Notes: a model not told the origin generated them from the sequence alone. A stretch of 64,000 nt of DNA from Sporosarcina koreensis (GCF_000826145.2 NZ_LN651337.1:623774-687773); one strand, 5' to 3'; counted from the stretch's first letter, positions 1-8,450 are shown. Made by a program: numbers and translations.

Positions 1-43
1 AACCCGGCCGTTCCTGTATTGATGGTACAGGAACGGCCGGGTT
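1..43. terminator. Perfect 18-bp inverted repeat at the window edge, likely terminator
   Basis: Two perfectly complementary 18-nt arms (1-18 and 26-43) enclose a 7-nt loop. The following bases on the plus strand are T-rich (attttatt). It sits just downstream of the small minus-strand gene ending at 47, so it can end that gene, a gene beyond the window edge, or both. The flank before position 1 is not visible, so the minus-strand U-tract cannot be checked. Confidence 0.75.
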
Positions 44-46
44 ATT

Positions 47-184
47 TTATTCGCTCTTCTTGTCTTCCTGTTCGGCTGCTCGATCCGCCTTCTTGAAATC
101 ACTCGCATACTCGACTTCCTGAGCCGAGGATAACTCATTGTTCTTGTCTGTCAATGTTTCGTGCGGTTGTTTCTTCTCTTCCAT
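47..184 (-). CDS. Small acidic hypothetical protein (45 aa)
   Basis: A 45-codon reading frame begins at an ATG 7-8 nt downstream of an excellent ribosome binding site (AAAGGAGG). The product is soluble, very hydrophilic and rich in Glu, Asp, Lys and Gln (starts MEEKKQPHETL, ends EQEDKKSE), with no membrane segment or cysteine. It lies directly downstream of the hprK paralogue on the same strand and is followed by a strong hairpin, so it may be the last gene of that transcript. I do not recognise a family. Small charged proteins of this kind are common in Bacillales, often stress- or spore-associated, but nothing here shows that. The ribosome binding site is the main reason for believing it is real. 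Confidence 0.55.
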   Translation of the reverse strand: MEEKKQPHETLTDKNNELSSAQEVEYASDFKKADRAAEQEDKKSE

Positions 185-249
185 GATGCATCCTCCTTTA
201 CCCGTTGTTTCAACAGTTTTCCCGCCAGGACACAGAGTAAACATTCCAG

Positions 250-1170
250 TCAGTCTTCCGTGAATTTCGGCTCCAGCCGCTCCATGAACTCATCCAGGGC
301 GCTGTACCCCTGCTGCTGGAGGTACCAGTTGTTCGCCGCCGCTTCAATCAGGCCCGCCACATCGCGGCCGGGCTGCAGCTGGATTTGGATATACGGGACC
401 GGCACTCCCATGTATTCCGTGAATTTCTCATCGAGTTCCAGTTCGTTGTTCAGGGAGTTGTCCTTCCATTCCGTCAGTTCAATATCGAGCGCAATCCGCG
501 TCTCTTCCTGGAACGCAGCACGGCCGTACAGCCGCACAACATTCAGGAGGCCGATACTCCGCAGCGCCAGGAACTCCTTATTCGTTTCGTTATGGGTGCC
601 GAGCAGGGTCTGCGGACTCAGTTTGCGGAGTACGACGATATCGTCAGCGACCAGACGGTGGCCGCGCCCGATCAGTGTATGCGCCGTTTCGCTCTTGCCG
701 ACGCCCGACTTCCCGCGCAGCAGAATCCCGATTCCCGACACATTGACGATGACCCCGTGGACCGCAATCTCTTCAGCCATCGAACTGATGACGAACGCAT
801 CCAGTTTGGCGCTCGCCACCCCCATGGAATCCGGGGTCCGCAAGACAGGTATCCCGTTCTCCGTACAGTATGTATGCAGACCGTATGGCTGCTCCTGGTC
901 GGATGTGATCAGGATGCATGGCGGATCATATTCCACCAGATTGGCAATCCTGCATTTGCATTCTTCATCGGTCAATGTGTGCAGATAGTTGACTTCATTC
1001 TTCCCGAGGATTTGGATATGCCCCCGTGCAATGAATTCGAAGTTGTCCATGAACTCCAATCCCGGGCGCCGGACTTTTGTCTTCTTCAAGGGCCTTGTGA
1101 GATGATCTTGCCCGGAAAGCAGTTCAAACGTAAATTTCTGCACAATATCCTGCACTGTTAGTTGTTTCAT
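250..1170 (-). CDS. hprK: HPr kinase/phosphorylase paralogue, stand-alone
   Basis: This 306-aa protein matches the HprK family over its full length. HprK phosphorylates and dephosphorylates Ser46 of HPr in carbon catabolite control. Visible are the N-terminal HprK domain, His138 (VHGV), the P-loop GKSGVGKSE (about 153-161) and HRLVADD (171-177). The family signature after the P-loop is altered: LALRSIGLLNVVRLYG replaces the usual LEIRGLGIINVMTLFG, keeping the Arg (204) but losing the Glu and a Gly. The start is the ATG at 1170 behind AGGAAAGG; an upstream in-frame ATG lacks such a site. Canonical hprK normally sits with lgt and ppaX, and neither is here, so this is probably a second divergent copy that may act on HPr, Crh or another target. 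An extended -10 (TGCTACACT) lies near 1208. Confidence 0.85.
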   Translation of the reverse strand: MKQLTVQDIVQKFTFELLSGQDHLTRPLKKTKVRRPGLEFMDNFEFIARGHIQILGKNEVNYLHTLTDEECKCRIANLVEYDPPCILITSDQEQPYGLHTYCTENGIPVLRTPDSMGVASAKLDAFVISSMAEEIAVHGVIVNVSGIGILLRGKSGVGKSETAHTLIGRGHRLVADDIVVLRKLSPQTLLGTHNETNKEFLALRSIGLLNVVRLYGRAAFQEETRIALDIELTEWKDNSLNNELELDEKFTEYMGVPVPYIQIQLQPGRDVAGLIEAAANNWYLQQQGYSALDEFMERLEPKFTED

Positions 1171-1269
1171 GACGGAACACCTTTCCTGCTGCTGGTTGTG
1201 ACAATAGTGTAGCATAATTGCCTGCGCTATGCAGACGGGAAAAGTTTTACTAAAAGAATTGAAAACAAG

Positions 1270-1295
1270 GTTTATGGTATGTGAATGCGGGGTAT
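1270..1295 (+). promoter_or_regulatory. Sigma-B-like promoter
   Basis: GTTTAT (1270-1275), a 14-nt spacer, then GGGTAT (1290-1295). This closely matches the general-stress sigma-B consensus (GTTTAA, 12-14 nt, GGGTAT). It points into a 300-nt gene-free stretch that ends at a plus-strand terminator. No convincing sigma-A promoter overlaps it. It is a sequence match only. Confidence 0.55.
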
Positions 1296-1301
1296 CGATT
1301 A

Positions 1302-1580
1302 CTACAAGGCGAAATCCGGATACGCGTCATACGCCGACCGGGAGAAATGCACAGCCTTGGCGGAAAATTTGCTGAACTGACGATCTATCACCGTGATTAG
1401 AAGAACGTGTGGAAGAAAGACAGTGTATTGTAAGTTTTTTGTGCAAGTGCATGATGGATTGTACGGATTGAATGCAAGAGGTATGCCAGTCAGCTAACGG
1501 TAGAAACGTCAGCAGCATGCATCTCAGAACCATAAAATTTTCCGCAGCGGAAGAGGCATCCGAATTCTGGATGCCTCTTC
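1302..1580 (+). ncRNA. Candidate stress-induced small RNA between hprK and tetR
   Basis: The 427 bases between the hprK start and the tetR stop hold no credible protein gene. They do hold a sigma-B-like promoter (1270-1295) and, about 280 nt downstream, a hairpin whose T-run lies on the plus strand. Together these predict a transcript running opposite to both neighbours. The only short frames inside are a 17-codon one at 1347, with a GGAG only 2 nt from the ATG, and a 31-codon one starting at 1285 that overlaps the -10 and so could not be made from this promoter. The RNA could be a trans-acting sRNA, or an antisense leader reaching the end of tetR. The identity is inferred. Confidence 0.4.
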
Positions 1581-1586
1581 TTTTTG
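1551..1586 (+). terminator. Rho-independent terminator, plus-strand polarity
   Basis: Arms AAGAGGCATCC (1551-1561) and GGATGCCTCTT (1569-1579) are perfect complements around a 7-nt loop. CTTTTTG follows on the plus strand. On the minus strand the hairpin is followed by CCGCTGCGG, so it suits a plus-strand RNA better than tetR. Confidence 0.75.
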
Positions 1587-1597
1587 TCTGCTGCGAC

Positions 1598-2443
1598 TTA
1601 CTCACCGGAAAGCCAGACGGAAAGTCCTTCTGCTGCCTGTTTCGCTGACCTGCTCTTTGTCAGATTGGTTGCCATGCCGGAGAGGACAGCCCGCCTCGGC
1701 TTGCCTGTCATTAGCTCCGTGCGGATCATTTCCGCGCTGACAATTTCCTCTTCAGGTGCGTCAGGGTCTTTCATGACCTCTTCAAGTGCGGCGACCAGTT
1801 CTTCGGCCGTCATCTCCGCCGGCCCCTCCGTGAATTGAAACTCGATCAGCTGATCTCGGGTCAGAAAAGGTGTCTCGACAGCCGATGCGATCGCATCCAT
1901 CGTATTCCGGATGAATGCTGGCAGATTTTTATGATCCAACGTTCCGTTACTGATTACAATCAGTTCAATATACCCTTTAATGATGCCATTCAGCATCGTG
2001 ATCAGATCAGGCATCCGGTCCCGATACTCTTCCCCGTACAGATCGATCAGCAGTTTTTCCTGTGTCAGATACATCTTTTTCCGCATACTTTCCATCTGGT
2101 CCCTCATAGATTCATTCATCGGATTCGCCTGCTCCCTGATCAGGGTGAGGATGAACGATGAGTAGTCATCCAGTTCCTCGAAATAGATGGATAGCGAGTG
2201 TTCAAACCGGCTTGCACTTGTGCTTTCCCCGATGAACACACCCTCGATCCGATTGACGATTTTTTCACTGAAATACGTGATGATACCCCCAAGAAGACTT
2301 TCCTTCGATTTGAATGATAAATAAAAAGAGCCTTTCGATATTCCGCAGGCATCGGTGATCTGCTGGATGGATGTTGCGTCATACCCATTCTTTGCAAACA
2401 GTTCCGCCGCTTTCTTGATGATCATTTCCTTTTTTTCTGTCAC
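1598..2443 (-). CDS. TetR-family repressor with long C-terminal extension
   Basis: The N-terminal 50 residues are a typical TetR helix-turn-helix: IIKKAAELFAKNGYDATS, then ITDACGISKGSFYLSF. The ligand domain follows. At 281 aa it is longer than the usual 190-220; about 70 residues rich in acidic and Thr/Ala residues are appended. The start is the GTG at 2443, 8 nt after GGAGGAGG; reading further upstream would run through the operator. It is divergent from the RND pump, whose promoter contains a perfect TetR-type palindrome, so it very probably represses the pump and responds to a pump substrate or membrane stress. The inducer cannot be told from sequence. Confidence 0.85.
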   Translation of the reverse strand: MTEKKEMIIKKAAELFAKNGYDATSIQQITDACGISKGSFYLSFKSKESLLGGIITYFSEKIVNRIEGVFIGESTSASRFEHSLSIYFEELDDYSSFILTLIREQANPMNESMRDQMESMRKKMYLTQEKLLIDLYGEEYRDRMPDLITMLNGIIKGYIELIVISNGTLDHKNLPAFIRNTMDAIASAVETPFLTRDQLIEFQFTEGPAEMTAEELVAALEEVMKDPDAPEEEIVSAEMIRTELMTGKPRRAVLSGMATNLTKSRSAKQAAEGLSVWLSGE

Positions 2444-2480
2444 AGATACGCCTCCTCCGTCTGATATGGACGTCCAATTA

Positions 2481-2509
2481 TTGACTCTGACTGACCGGTC
2501 AGTTATCAT
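2481..2509 (+). promoter_or_regulatory. RND pump promoter with embedded TetR operator
   Basis: TTGACT (2481-2486), a 17-nt spacer and TATCAT (2504-2509) form a good sigma-A promoter. The spacer is largely filled by the perfect 14-bp palindrome ACTGACCGGTCAGT (2490-2503), typical of TetR-family operators. Binding there would block RNA polymerase directly, and could also affect the divergent regulator gene that starts 47 bp away. Confidence 0.8.
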
Positions 2510-2557
2510 TACAACGTATTATAGCAAACTGTTAAAATTAACGCTATGGAGGTTATT

Positions 2558-5500
2558 ATGAACCCGATCATCAATTTTGTCATGAAGAACAAGTTAGCGG
2601 TATGGATCTTGACAATCATCATTACAGCGGCCGGCATCTATTCCGGCACGCGAATGAAACTCGAAACCATTCCGGATATCACAGTGCCGATCGTCAGTGT
2701 GACGACCATCTATCCGGGAGCGATCCCCCAGCAGGTCGATGATGAACTGGCAGCACCTCTTGAGAGGCTGATGCGCAACTTGAAAGGCGTCTCCGCAGTC
2801 AGTTCCACGTCCTACCAGAATGCCTCCTCCCTCCAGATCGAGTACAAATTCGGCACGGATATGAAGGCCGCTGAAGAAGACGTAAAAGAATCCCTCAGCA
2901 GCTTCGATCTTCCGGAAAACGCGGAAGAACCATCGGTAGGAAGAATCAGCATCAACGCGTTTCCGATCCTCGGACTGAGTGTCTCAGAAGAAGGAGCTTC
3001 GCTTGAAGACCTCACGAGCCATGTCCAGAACGACCTTGTGCCATCTCTGGAAGGTATCGACGGTGTATCGGACGTCGCAGTGACCGGCCAGCAGGTCGAG
3101 GAAGTCCAGCTTACGTTCCTCCCTGACAAATTGAAGCAGTATAATCTGGATGAAAAGACGGTCAGGCAGCTGATTCAGGCAACTGATATGAAAATGCCGC
3201 TCGGACTGCTGGAATTCGGCAGTGAAGAACAATCAGTCGTCGTTGATGGTAAACTGACCACCATTGAAGAGCTGAAAAAGCTTGAAATCCCGATTACACC
3301 GCAAGCCCCTGCTGCCGGGGCAGCTGACAGTGCTGCTCTGCAGAGCGGGCTGTCCGGGCAGCCCGACGGACAGATGCCGGGTCAGATGCCTGCTGACATC
3401 CAACTGCCTGCCGTAACACTTGGCGACATTGCGGATATCGAAGAGGTCGGCAAAGCCGAGTCCATCTCCCGCACGAACGGAAAAGAAGCGATCTCCCTGC
3501 AAATCACGAAATCGCAGGATGCCAACACTGTAACAGTTGCCAATGGCGTCAAGGATAAAATTGAGCAATATCAGAAAGACAATAAGGATTTCACGATTTC
3601 CACTACGCTCGATCAGGGGGAACCGATTGAACAATCCATCGAAACGATGCTCAGCAAAGCGATATTCGGTGCATTATTCGCAGTCGTCATCATTTTGCTG
3701 TTCCTGCGTAATTTCAAGTCGACCCTGATTTCGATCATCTCGATACCGCTGTCCCTGCTCATTGCAGTCCTTCTGCTGAATCAGATGGACATTACACTCA
3801 ACATCATGACGCTCGGTGCCATGACCGTTGCGATCGGCCGGGTGATCGATGACTCGATTGTCGTCGTCGAAAATATCTACCGGCGCATGCATCTCCCGGA
3901 TGAGAAGCTGAAGGGCCGGGAGCTCATACGGGAATCGACGAAACAGATGATCCGGCCGATCTTGTCCTCCACCCTTGTGACCATTGCCGTTTTCGTACCG
4001 CTCGGACTCGTCAGCGGTATGGTCGGTGAGCTGTTCATGCCGTTCGCTCTGACTGTCGTGTTCGCACTGCTCGCTTCCCTGCTTGTCGCCATCACGATCG
4101 TTCCGATGATGGCCCACTCGCTGTTCCGGAAACAACTGGACGGAACGGTGAAGGCGAAGAAAGAGCACCATGGCAGACTCGCACTCAGCTACAGGCGGAT
4201 GCTTGAGTGGTCGCTGAACCATAAAGTGATTACAGCGCTGATTTCGATCGCCCTGCTCGTCGGCAGTCTTTTCCTCATCCCGAAAGTGGGCGTCAGCTTC
4301 CTGCCGGATGAAGAGCAGAAAACGATGTACATCACCTATACGCCAGCACCTGGCGAGCCGCTTGAAACCGTGGATGAAAATGCGGAGAAAGCGGAAGATC
4401 TGCTGCTCGGTAAGGACGATGTGGAAACGGTTCAAGTATCAGTCGGCGGGCAGAACCCGATGGCGCCGGGAGCGTCAAACGGCGGCCTGCTATTCGTCAC
4501 ATTCGATGAAGATACACCGGAATTCACGAAAGTGAAAGATGACACGCTTGCGGAACTGCAGAATATGAAGACGGACGGTGAATGGAAATCCCAGGATTTC
4601 GCAGCAACCGGAGCGAGCAGCCAGGTGAGCTATGGCATCTATGGCAGCAGCCTGAAAGATCTGCAGGCCGCTGCTGAAGAAGTCGAAACTGTCTTGACAG
4701 ATAACAAGGAACTGAAAGATCCGAAAACCAGCTTATCCCGCACCTACAAGGAATACACACTGGAAGCCGATCAGGAGAAACTGACGCAAGCCGGCTTGAC
4801 GACTGCACAGATCGGCGGTGTGCTGTATCCGGATACGCGGAAAGATGTTCTGACCAAATTGGATCAGGACGGCCGTTCCATCGATGTGGTCATCCATAAG
4901 GATACCGAGTCACTGAAATCGATCGACGACCTGCTGAAACAGACGGTCATGTCCCCTCTCGGCAAGGAAATTCCGGTTTCCGACCTGGTCACTGTCAAGG
5001 AAGGCACTACATCGGATACAGTGTCCCGGAAAGACGGAAAGCTGTACGCCAGTGTGACAGCGGACATCACCTCCAAAGATGTCGGAAGTGTCTCGGCGGA
5101 CGTTCAGAAACAGATCGACAAACTCGATCTGCCGTCCGGCGTCCAGGTGAAATCAGCAGGTGTGACAGAAGATATCGCGGAAGCTTTCACCCAGCTCGGA
5201 CTGGCGATGCTTGCTGCCATCGCAATTGTCTATCTGATTCTCGTCATCACGTTCGGCGGAGGACTTGCGCCGCTTGCAATTCTCTTCTCGCTGCCATTCA
5301 CAGTCATCGGAGCCCTCGTCGGTCTGCTGATTGCAGGCGAAACGATCAGTGTATCCGCGATGATCGGACTGCTGATGCTCATCGGCATCGTCGTCACGAA
5401 CGCCATCGTGCTGATCGATAGGGTCATCCACCAGGAACAGGCCGGTTCACCGACCCGTGAAGCACTCCTCGAAGCCGGCGCCACACGTCTGCGCCCTATC

Positions 5501-5701
5501 CTGATGACCGCACTGGCTACGATCGGTGCACTCATACCGTTAGCGATCGGCGCGGAAGGCAGCGGGCTGATCTCGAAAGGACTCGGCGTTACCGTTATCG
5601 GCGGTTTGGTGAGTTCCACATTGCTGACACTGGTCTTCGTACCGATTGTCTATGAATTCCTCGGTAAGTTCAGAAGGAAAAAAACTGCAGCCCGGATGTA
5701 A
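2558..5701 (+). CDS. swrC: RND-family efflux transporter (SwrC/AcrB-like)
   Basis: The 1047-aa protein has the HAE-RND layout: TM1 near the N-terminus, a large extracytoplasmic porter loop, a TM2-6 cluster, a second loop and TM8-12. The proton-relay motif GRVIDDSIVVVEN is present in TM4. Length and start resemble SwrC (YerP) of B. subtilis, which exports surfactin and is needed for swarming; other Gram-positive members export lipids or drugs. The first porter loop carries a Gly/Gln/Met/Pro-rich insertion around residues 255-285. The ATG at 2558 is chosen because GGAGG lies 5 nt upstream. Expression is probably controlled by the divergent TetR gene. No adaptor or outer-membrane partner is present, as expected for a monoderm. 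Confidence 0.88.
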   Translation: MNPIINFVMKNKLAVWILTIIITAAGIYSGTRMKLETIPDITVPIVSVTTIYPGAIPQQVDDELAAPLERLMRNLKGVSAVSSTSYQNASSLQIEYKFGTDMKAAEEDVKESLSSFDLPENAEEPSVGRISINAFPILGLSVSEEGASLEDLTSHVQNDLVPSLEGIDGVSDVAVTGQQVEEVQLTFLPDKLKQYNLDEKTVRQLIQATDMKMPLGLLEFGSEEQSVVVDGKLTTIEELKKLEIPITPQAPAAGAADSAALQSGLSGQPDGQMPGQMPADIQLPAVTLGDIADIEEVGKAESISRTNGKEAISLQITKSQDANTVTVANGVKDKIEQYQKDNKDFTISTTLDQGEPIEQSIETMLSKAIFGALFAVVIILLFLRNFKSTLISIISIPLSLLIAVLLLNQMDITLNIMTLGAMTVAIGRVIDDSIVVVENIYRRMHLPDEKLKGRELIRESTKQMIRPILSSTLVTIAVFVPLGLVSGMVGELFMPFALTVVFALLASLLVAITIVPMMAHSLFRKQLDGTVKAKKEHHGRLALSYRRMLEWSLNHKVITALISIALLVGSLFLIPKVGVSFLPDEEQKTMYITYTPAPGEPLETVDENAEKAEDLLLGKDDVETVQVSVGGQNPMAPGASNGGLLFVTFDEDTPEFTKVKDDTLAELQNMKTDGEWKSQDFAATGASSQVSYGIYGSSLKDLQAAAEEVETVLTDNKELKDPKTSLSRTYKEYTLEADQEKLTQAGLTTAQIGGVLYPDTRKDVLTKLDQDGRSIDVVIHKDTESLKSIDDLLKQTVMSPLGKEIPVSDLVTVKEGTTSDTVSRKDGKLYASVTADITSKDVGSVSADVQKQIDKLDLPSGVQVKSAGVTEDIAEAFTQLGLAMLAAIAIVYLILVITFGGGLAPLAILFSLPFTVIGALVGLLIAGETISVSAMIGLLMLIGIVVTNAIVLIDRVIHQEQAGSPTREALLEAGATRLRPILMTALATIGALIPLAIGAEGSGLISKGLGVTVIGGLVSSTLLTLVFVPIVYEFLGKFRRKKTAARM

Positions 5702-5719
5702 ACCGTCCCTGCACAAATG

Positions 5720-5757
5720 AAAGCCCGCCAGCCCCATAATGGGGCCGGCGGGCTTTT
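5720..5757. terminator. Bidirectional terminator between convergent genes
   Basis: The hairpin AAGCCCGCC...GGCGGGCTT, with an internal CCCC/GGGG pairing and a loop of ataat, is followed by TTTTGTT on the plus strand. It separates the RND pump (+) from the SDR gene (-). Confidence 0.8.
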
Positions 5758-5777
5758 GTTCGTCCAGGACATCTCCG

Positions 5778-6536
5778 TCATTCCAGCTTCTTCATGAAAT
5801 ATTTCTTGCCGATCCGCTCGGTCAGCGCAGGAGCGAGTGCATGCAGCCGGCTCGTCACCCCCATGATTCTCGGAAGGCTGATTTCCCGAACCGGCTGTTT
5901 GACCGCCGCCACGACAGCGGCAGCCACCCCATCCGCCGTCAGCAGATGTCTCCCGACCGACGTCCGGTAGTTCCCCGTGTCGTCTGCCGTGTCGAGGAAC
6001 GCTGTATCGATGGGACCCGGATTGACGACGGTCACATCGATTCCGGACTGTGCGGCTTCCATGCGGAGTGCATCCGTATAACCGATCAGCGCGTGCTTCG
6101 TTGCTGCATAGACCGCAGCTTTTGGTGTGGCCACTTTTCCGGCCTGCGAGCCGATAAAGAGGAAGTGGCCGCTCTGTCTCGCGACCCACGCCGGAAGGAT
6201 CCGCTGCGTGAGCTGGATCACGCTCTGTACATTGACCGTAAACATCCGGTCAATGTCCTCATCGCTTGTGTCCGCTGCAAGCGCGAACTTGGCGACCCCT
6301 GCGGAAAAGATGACGGTATCCGGCATATCGATCAGTTTCATCAGTCGGTCGGCAGCCCCTTCCAAGCTGAGATCCTCCCTATAGACAACCGCACCATATT
6401 GTTCAAGTTCAGCCAGCCTGGCCGGATTCCGCCCGGTCGCCTGGACGGCGTGCCCTTCGGTGACAAGCCGTTTTGCCGTCTCGAATCCGACACCACTCGT
6501 CGCGCCGGTGATGAGCACTTTCTTACGACTGCTCAT
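5778..6536 (-). CDS. yqjQ: Short-chain dehydrogenase/reductase (YqjQ-like)
   Basis: A 252-aa classical SDR. The nucleotide-binding TGATSGVG motif lies at residues 10-17, with an Arg after beta-2 that hints at NADP preference. The catalytic YxxxK occurs as YAATK, with the upstream active-site Ser in IGSQAG. The start overlaps the end of the metallo-hydrolase gene by 14 nt, so the two are translationally coupled. The pair matches yqjP-yqjQ of B. subtilis. The substrate is unknown. Confidence 0.85.
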   Translation of the reverse strand: MSSRKKVLITGATSGVGFETAKRLVTEGHAVQATGRNPARLAELEQYGAVVYREDLSLEGAADRLMKLIDMPDTVIFSAGVAKFALAADTSDEDIDRMFTVNVQSVIQLTQRILPAWVARQSGHFLFIGSQAGKVATPKAAVYAATKHALIGYTDALRMEAAQSGIDVTVVNPGPIDTAFLDTADDTGNYRTSVGRHLLTADGVAAAVVAAVKQPVREISLPRIMGVTSRLHALAPALTERIGKKYFMKKLE

Positions 6537-7467
6537 ACCGATCGATCCCCCGATCGTCCCTATTCCGCTTGATGAGCCCCTGTTCCATCAGGTAATCCAT
6601 CTGGCCGAGAGTCTCGGATAAGGTCAGTCCCAGCTCCCGCTGATAGGCTTTCGGGAACAGCTGCGTGGTCAGTTCGAAGACCGATTTAGGGCCGTCCGCG
6701 AGCATGCCGTGCACTTTCATCGCCCGTTCGTGCTGTTTCTCAAGCCGCTGCCGGATGAGAGGATGAACGTCGGTGACAGGATCGCCATGCCCGCTGAAGA
6801 CGGTTCCGACCGGCAGTTCCAGCAGCCGTTCCAGGGAGCGGTTGTACTGGAGCAGTGTTTTTGGCCGTTCCTCATCAGGTGAAAGCGGCGGTTCGATGAG
6901 CGGGTTGGATGATACTTTCGACAGCAGAAGGTCCCCGCCGATCAGCACCTGCTTCCCAGGATTCCAAAAGGAAAGATGGCTCTGTGCATGGCCTAATGTT
7001 TCCAGTGCTGTCCAGCCGGGCAGGCCGGGAAGTTCATCGCCTTCGGTCAGAATCCGGTCGAGCCTGCGCTGCCCCATCAATTCCGCGGCCCGTTTCATTT
7101 TTTTCACAAGACCGAGATACTGTTCGGGCACACCCTGTTCGACAAACCGGTCCATATAGAAACGGTCATGCCGTTCGATGAACCCACCATCGCGGGTCAG
7201 CCAATTGTTATTATATTCGTGGCCGAGGAGCACGGCGTTCGGAAATGCGTCTGTCCACCCGCTGTGATCGGGATGATGATGGGTCAGAAGCACCTGCTCG
7301 ATATCCGTCATCCTCACACCGAGTTCACCAAGTTGGTTCTCAAGAACTCCATAGGCTTCCTTTGTACGCGGTCCTGCATCGACAAGTGTCAGTGCATCCC
7401 CTTTCACAAGGAATGCATTCACATCGCCCACTGCGTACGGTGTCGGGATTGTCAGTTGATGAATCAT
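6523..7467 (-). CDS. yqjP: Metallo-beta-lactamase fold hydrolase (YqjP-like)
   Basis: A 314-aa soluble MBL-fold protein with the metal-binding motif THHHPDHSG near residues 62-70. Further metal ligands are expected at GHAQSH and GGDLL, and FSGHGDP supplies the last His. The C-terminal 80 residues look like the winged-helix-like extension (HERAMKVHGML... DYLMEQGLIKR) found in glyoxalase-II/LACTB2-type members. It begins the two-gene yqjP-yqjQ operon. A promoter with an inverted repeat over its start point lies just upstream. Likely a thioester or phosphodiester hydrolase; the true substrate is not known. Confidence 0.83.
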   Translation of the reverse strand: MIHQLTIPTPYAVGDVNAFLVKGDALTLVDAGPRTKEAYGVLENQLGELGVRMTDIEQVLLTHHHPDHSGWTDAFPNAVLLGHEYNNNWLTRDGGFIERHDRFYMDRFVEQGVPEQYLGLVKKMKRAAELMGQRRLDRILTEGDELPGLPGWTALETLGHAQSHLSFWNPGKQVLIGGDLLLSKVSSNPLIEPPLSPDEERPKTLLQYNRSLERLLELPVGTVFSGHGDPVTDVHPLIRQRLEKQHERAMKVHGMLADGPKSVFELTTQLFPKAYQRELGLTLSETLGQMDYLMEQGLIKRNRDDRGIDRYEQS

Positions 7468-7482
7468 TCTGTTTCCTCCAAT

Positions 7483-7530
7483 ACTGAATCACTATTCAGT
7501 CATTGTACCTCTTTTCCCTGAGTTCGTCAT
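7483..7530 (-). promoter_or_regulatory. Promoter and operator-like inverted repeat for yqjP-yqjQ
   Basis: On the minus strand ATGACG (7525-7530), 17 nt, then TACAAT (7502-7507) form a sigma-A promoter. The predicted start falls near 7495, inside a perfect repeat ACTGAAT-cact-ATTCAGT (7483-7500). A repeat over the start point suggests a repressor site, of a type seen for TetR- or MarR-family proteins; the regulator is unknown. Confidence 0.55.
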
Positions 7531-7552
7531 GTCCCGCCGTCTTACACAGCAG

Positions 7553-7580
7553 TTGACTTATTTTCCGAATCCTCTAAACT
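7553..7580 (+). promoter_or_regulatory. proI promoter
   Basis: TTGACT (7553-7558), a 16-nt spacer and TAAACT (7575-7580), about 37 nt before the proI start. Confidence 0.6.
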
Positions 7581-7616
7581 GGTACAAAACAGCCTTTGCG
7601 GAAAGAGGGAGCTACC

Positions 7617-8450
7617 ATGAAGACGATCGTATTTATCGGCGCCGGATCGATGGCTGAAGCCGTCATTGCAGGCATCTGCGCCAAACGGACAGTGGAGCCG
7701 TCCGGCATCCATGTGCTGAATAAGTCCGACGATGAACGGCTCAATTACCTGAAGACGGAATACGGTGTATCTCCTGTGCTGAAGGACCGCAGTGTGCTGA
7801 CAAAGGCCGACCTCATCGTTCTTGCCGTCAAACCGAAGGATGCGGAGAGCGCCATGCAGGAAATCGCATCGGCTATCCCGTCCCATGCAGTGGTGCTGTC
7901 CGTCCTTGCAGGTATACCGATCGCAGCGATTGAAGCGGGACTCGGCGTGAGGGGAATCGCCCGTTCCATGCCGAACACATCCGCTGCTGCAGGTTTGTCC
8001 GCCACCGGGATTGCCTGGAATCGTCAAGTGACGGCCTGCCAGAAAGAGTTCATCCTGACACTTCTCCGATCGTTCGGCATGGTTGCCGAGGTGGAGGAGG
8101 ATGATCTGCACGCAGTGACCGCTTTATCAGGAAGCGGTCCTGCGTATGTCTATTACTTGGCGGAGGCACTTGAGGAAGCGGCTATACAGGCAGGGCTCAA
8201 GCAGCGGACCGCACGGGATCTGATCATCCAGACGATCGAAGGGGCTGCAGCCATGCTGCGGCAGACGGCAAAGGAGCCTGCCGTGCTCAGGAATGACGTC
8301 ACGAGCCCGGGCGGCACGACGGCAGCCGGTCTGCAGGCATTGGACGATCACGGCTTTCAGGCCGCCGTGGACGCTTGTATCCGGCAGGCGGAGCGGCGCT
8401 CAAGGGAACTGGGGGCCGGTTTCGGCCAGCCCGTAAGCCGCAGCCGATGA
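7617..8450 (+). CDS. proI: Pyrroline-5-carboxylate reductase
   Basis: A 277-aa P5C reductase, which makes proline from 1-pyrroline-5-carboxylate with NAD(P)H in the cytoplasm. The Rossmann motif [13 protein letters not shown] lies at residues 6-18. The C-terminal signature region reads [19 protein letters not shown], with the substrate-binding stretch [12 protein letters not shown] before it. The ATG at 7617 follows GAGGGAG at good spacing. The position between the yqjP/yqjQ pair and namA corresponds to proI (yqjO) of B. subtilis. It appears to be monocistronic, with its own promoter. Confidence 0.93.
   Translation: MKTIVFIGAGSMAEAVIAGICAKRTVEPSGIHVLNKSDDERLNYLKTEYGVSPVLKDRSVLTKADLIVLAVKPKDAESAMQEIASAIPSHAVVLSVLAGIPIAAIEAGLGVRGIARSMPNTSAAAGLSATGIAWNRQVTACQKEFILTLLRSFGMVAEVEEDDLHAVTALSGSGPAYVYYLAEALEEAAIQAGLKQRTARDLIIQTIEGAAAMLRQTAKEPAVLRNDVTSPGGTTAAGLQALDDHGFQAAVDACIRQAERRSRELGAGFGQPVSRSR

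Noticed and set aside
1285..1380. 31-codon plus-strand frame starting MRGIDYYKAK
   Set aside because: Its ATG lies ahead of or within the sigma-B-like -10, so the predicted RNA would not contain it, and there is no good ribosome binding site. Could be a gene relic.
1327..1605. 92-codon minus-strand frame across the hprK-tetR gap
   Set aside because: It spans the terminator hairpin and the tetR stop, has no ribosome binding site and looks like no known protein.
3350..3400. Gln/Met/Pro/Gly-rich repeats in the RND pump (DGQMPGQMPADIQ)
   Set aside because: A short surface-loop insertion within a normal RND protein, not a separate element.
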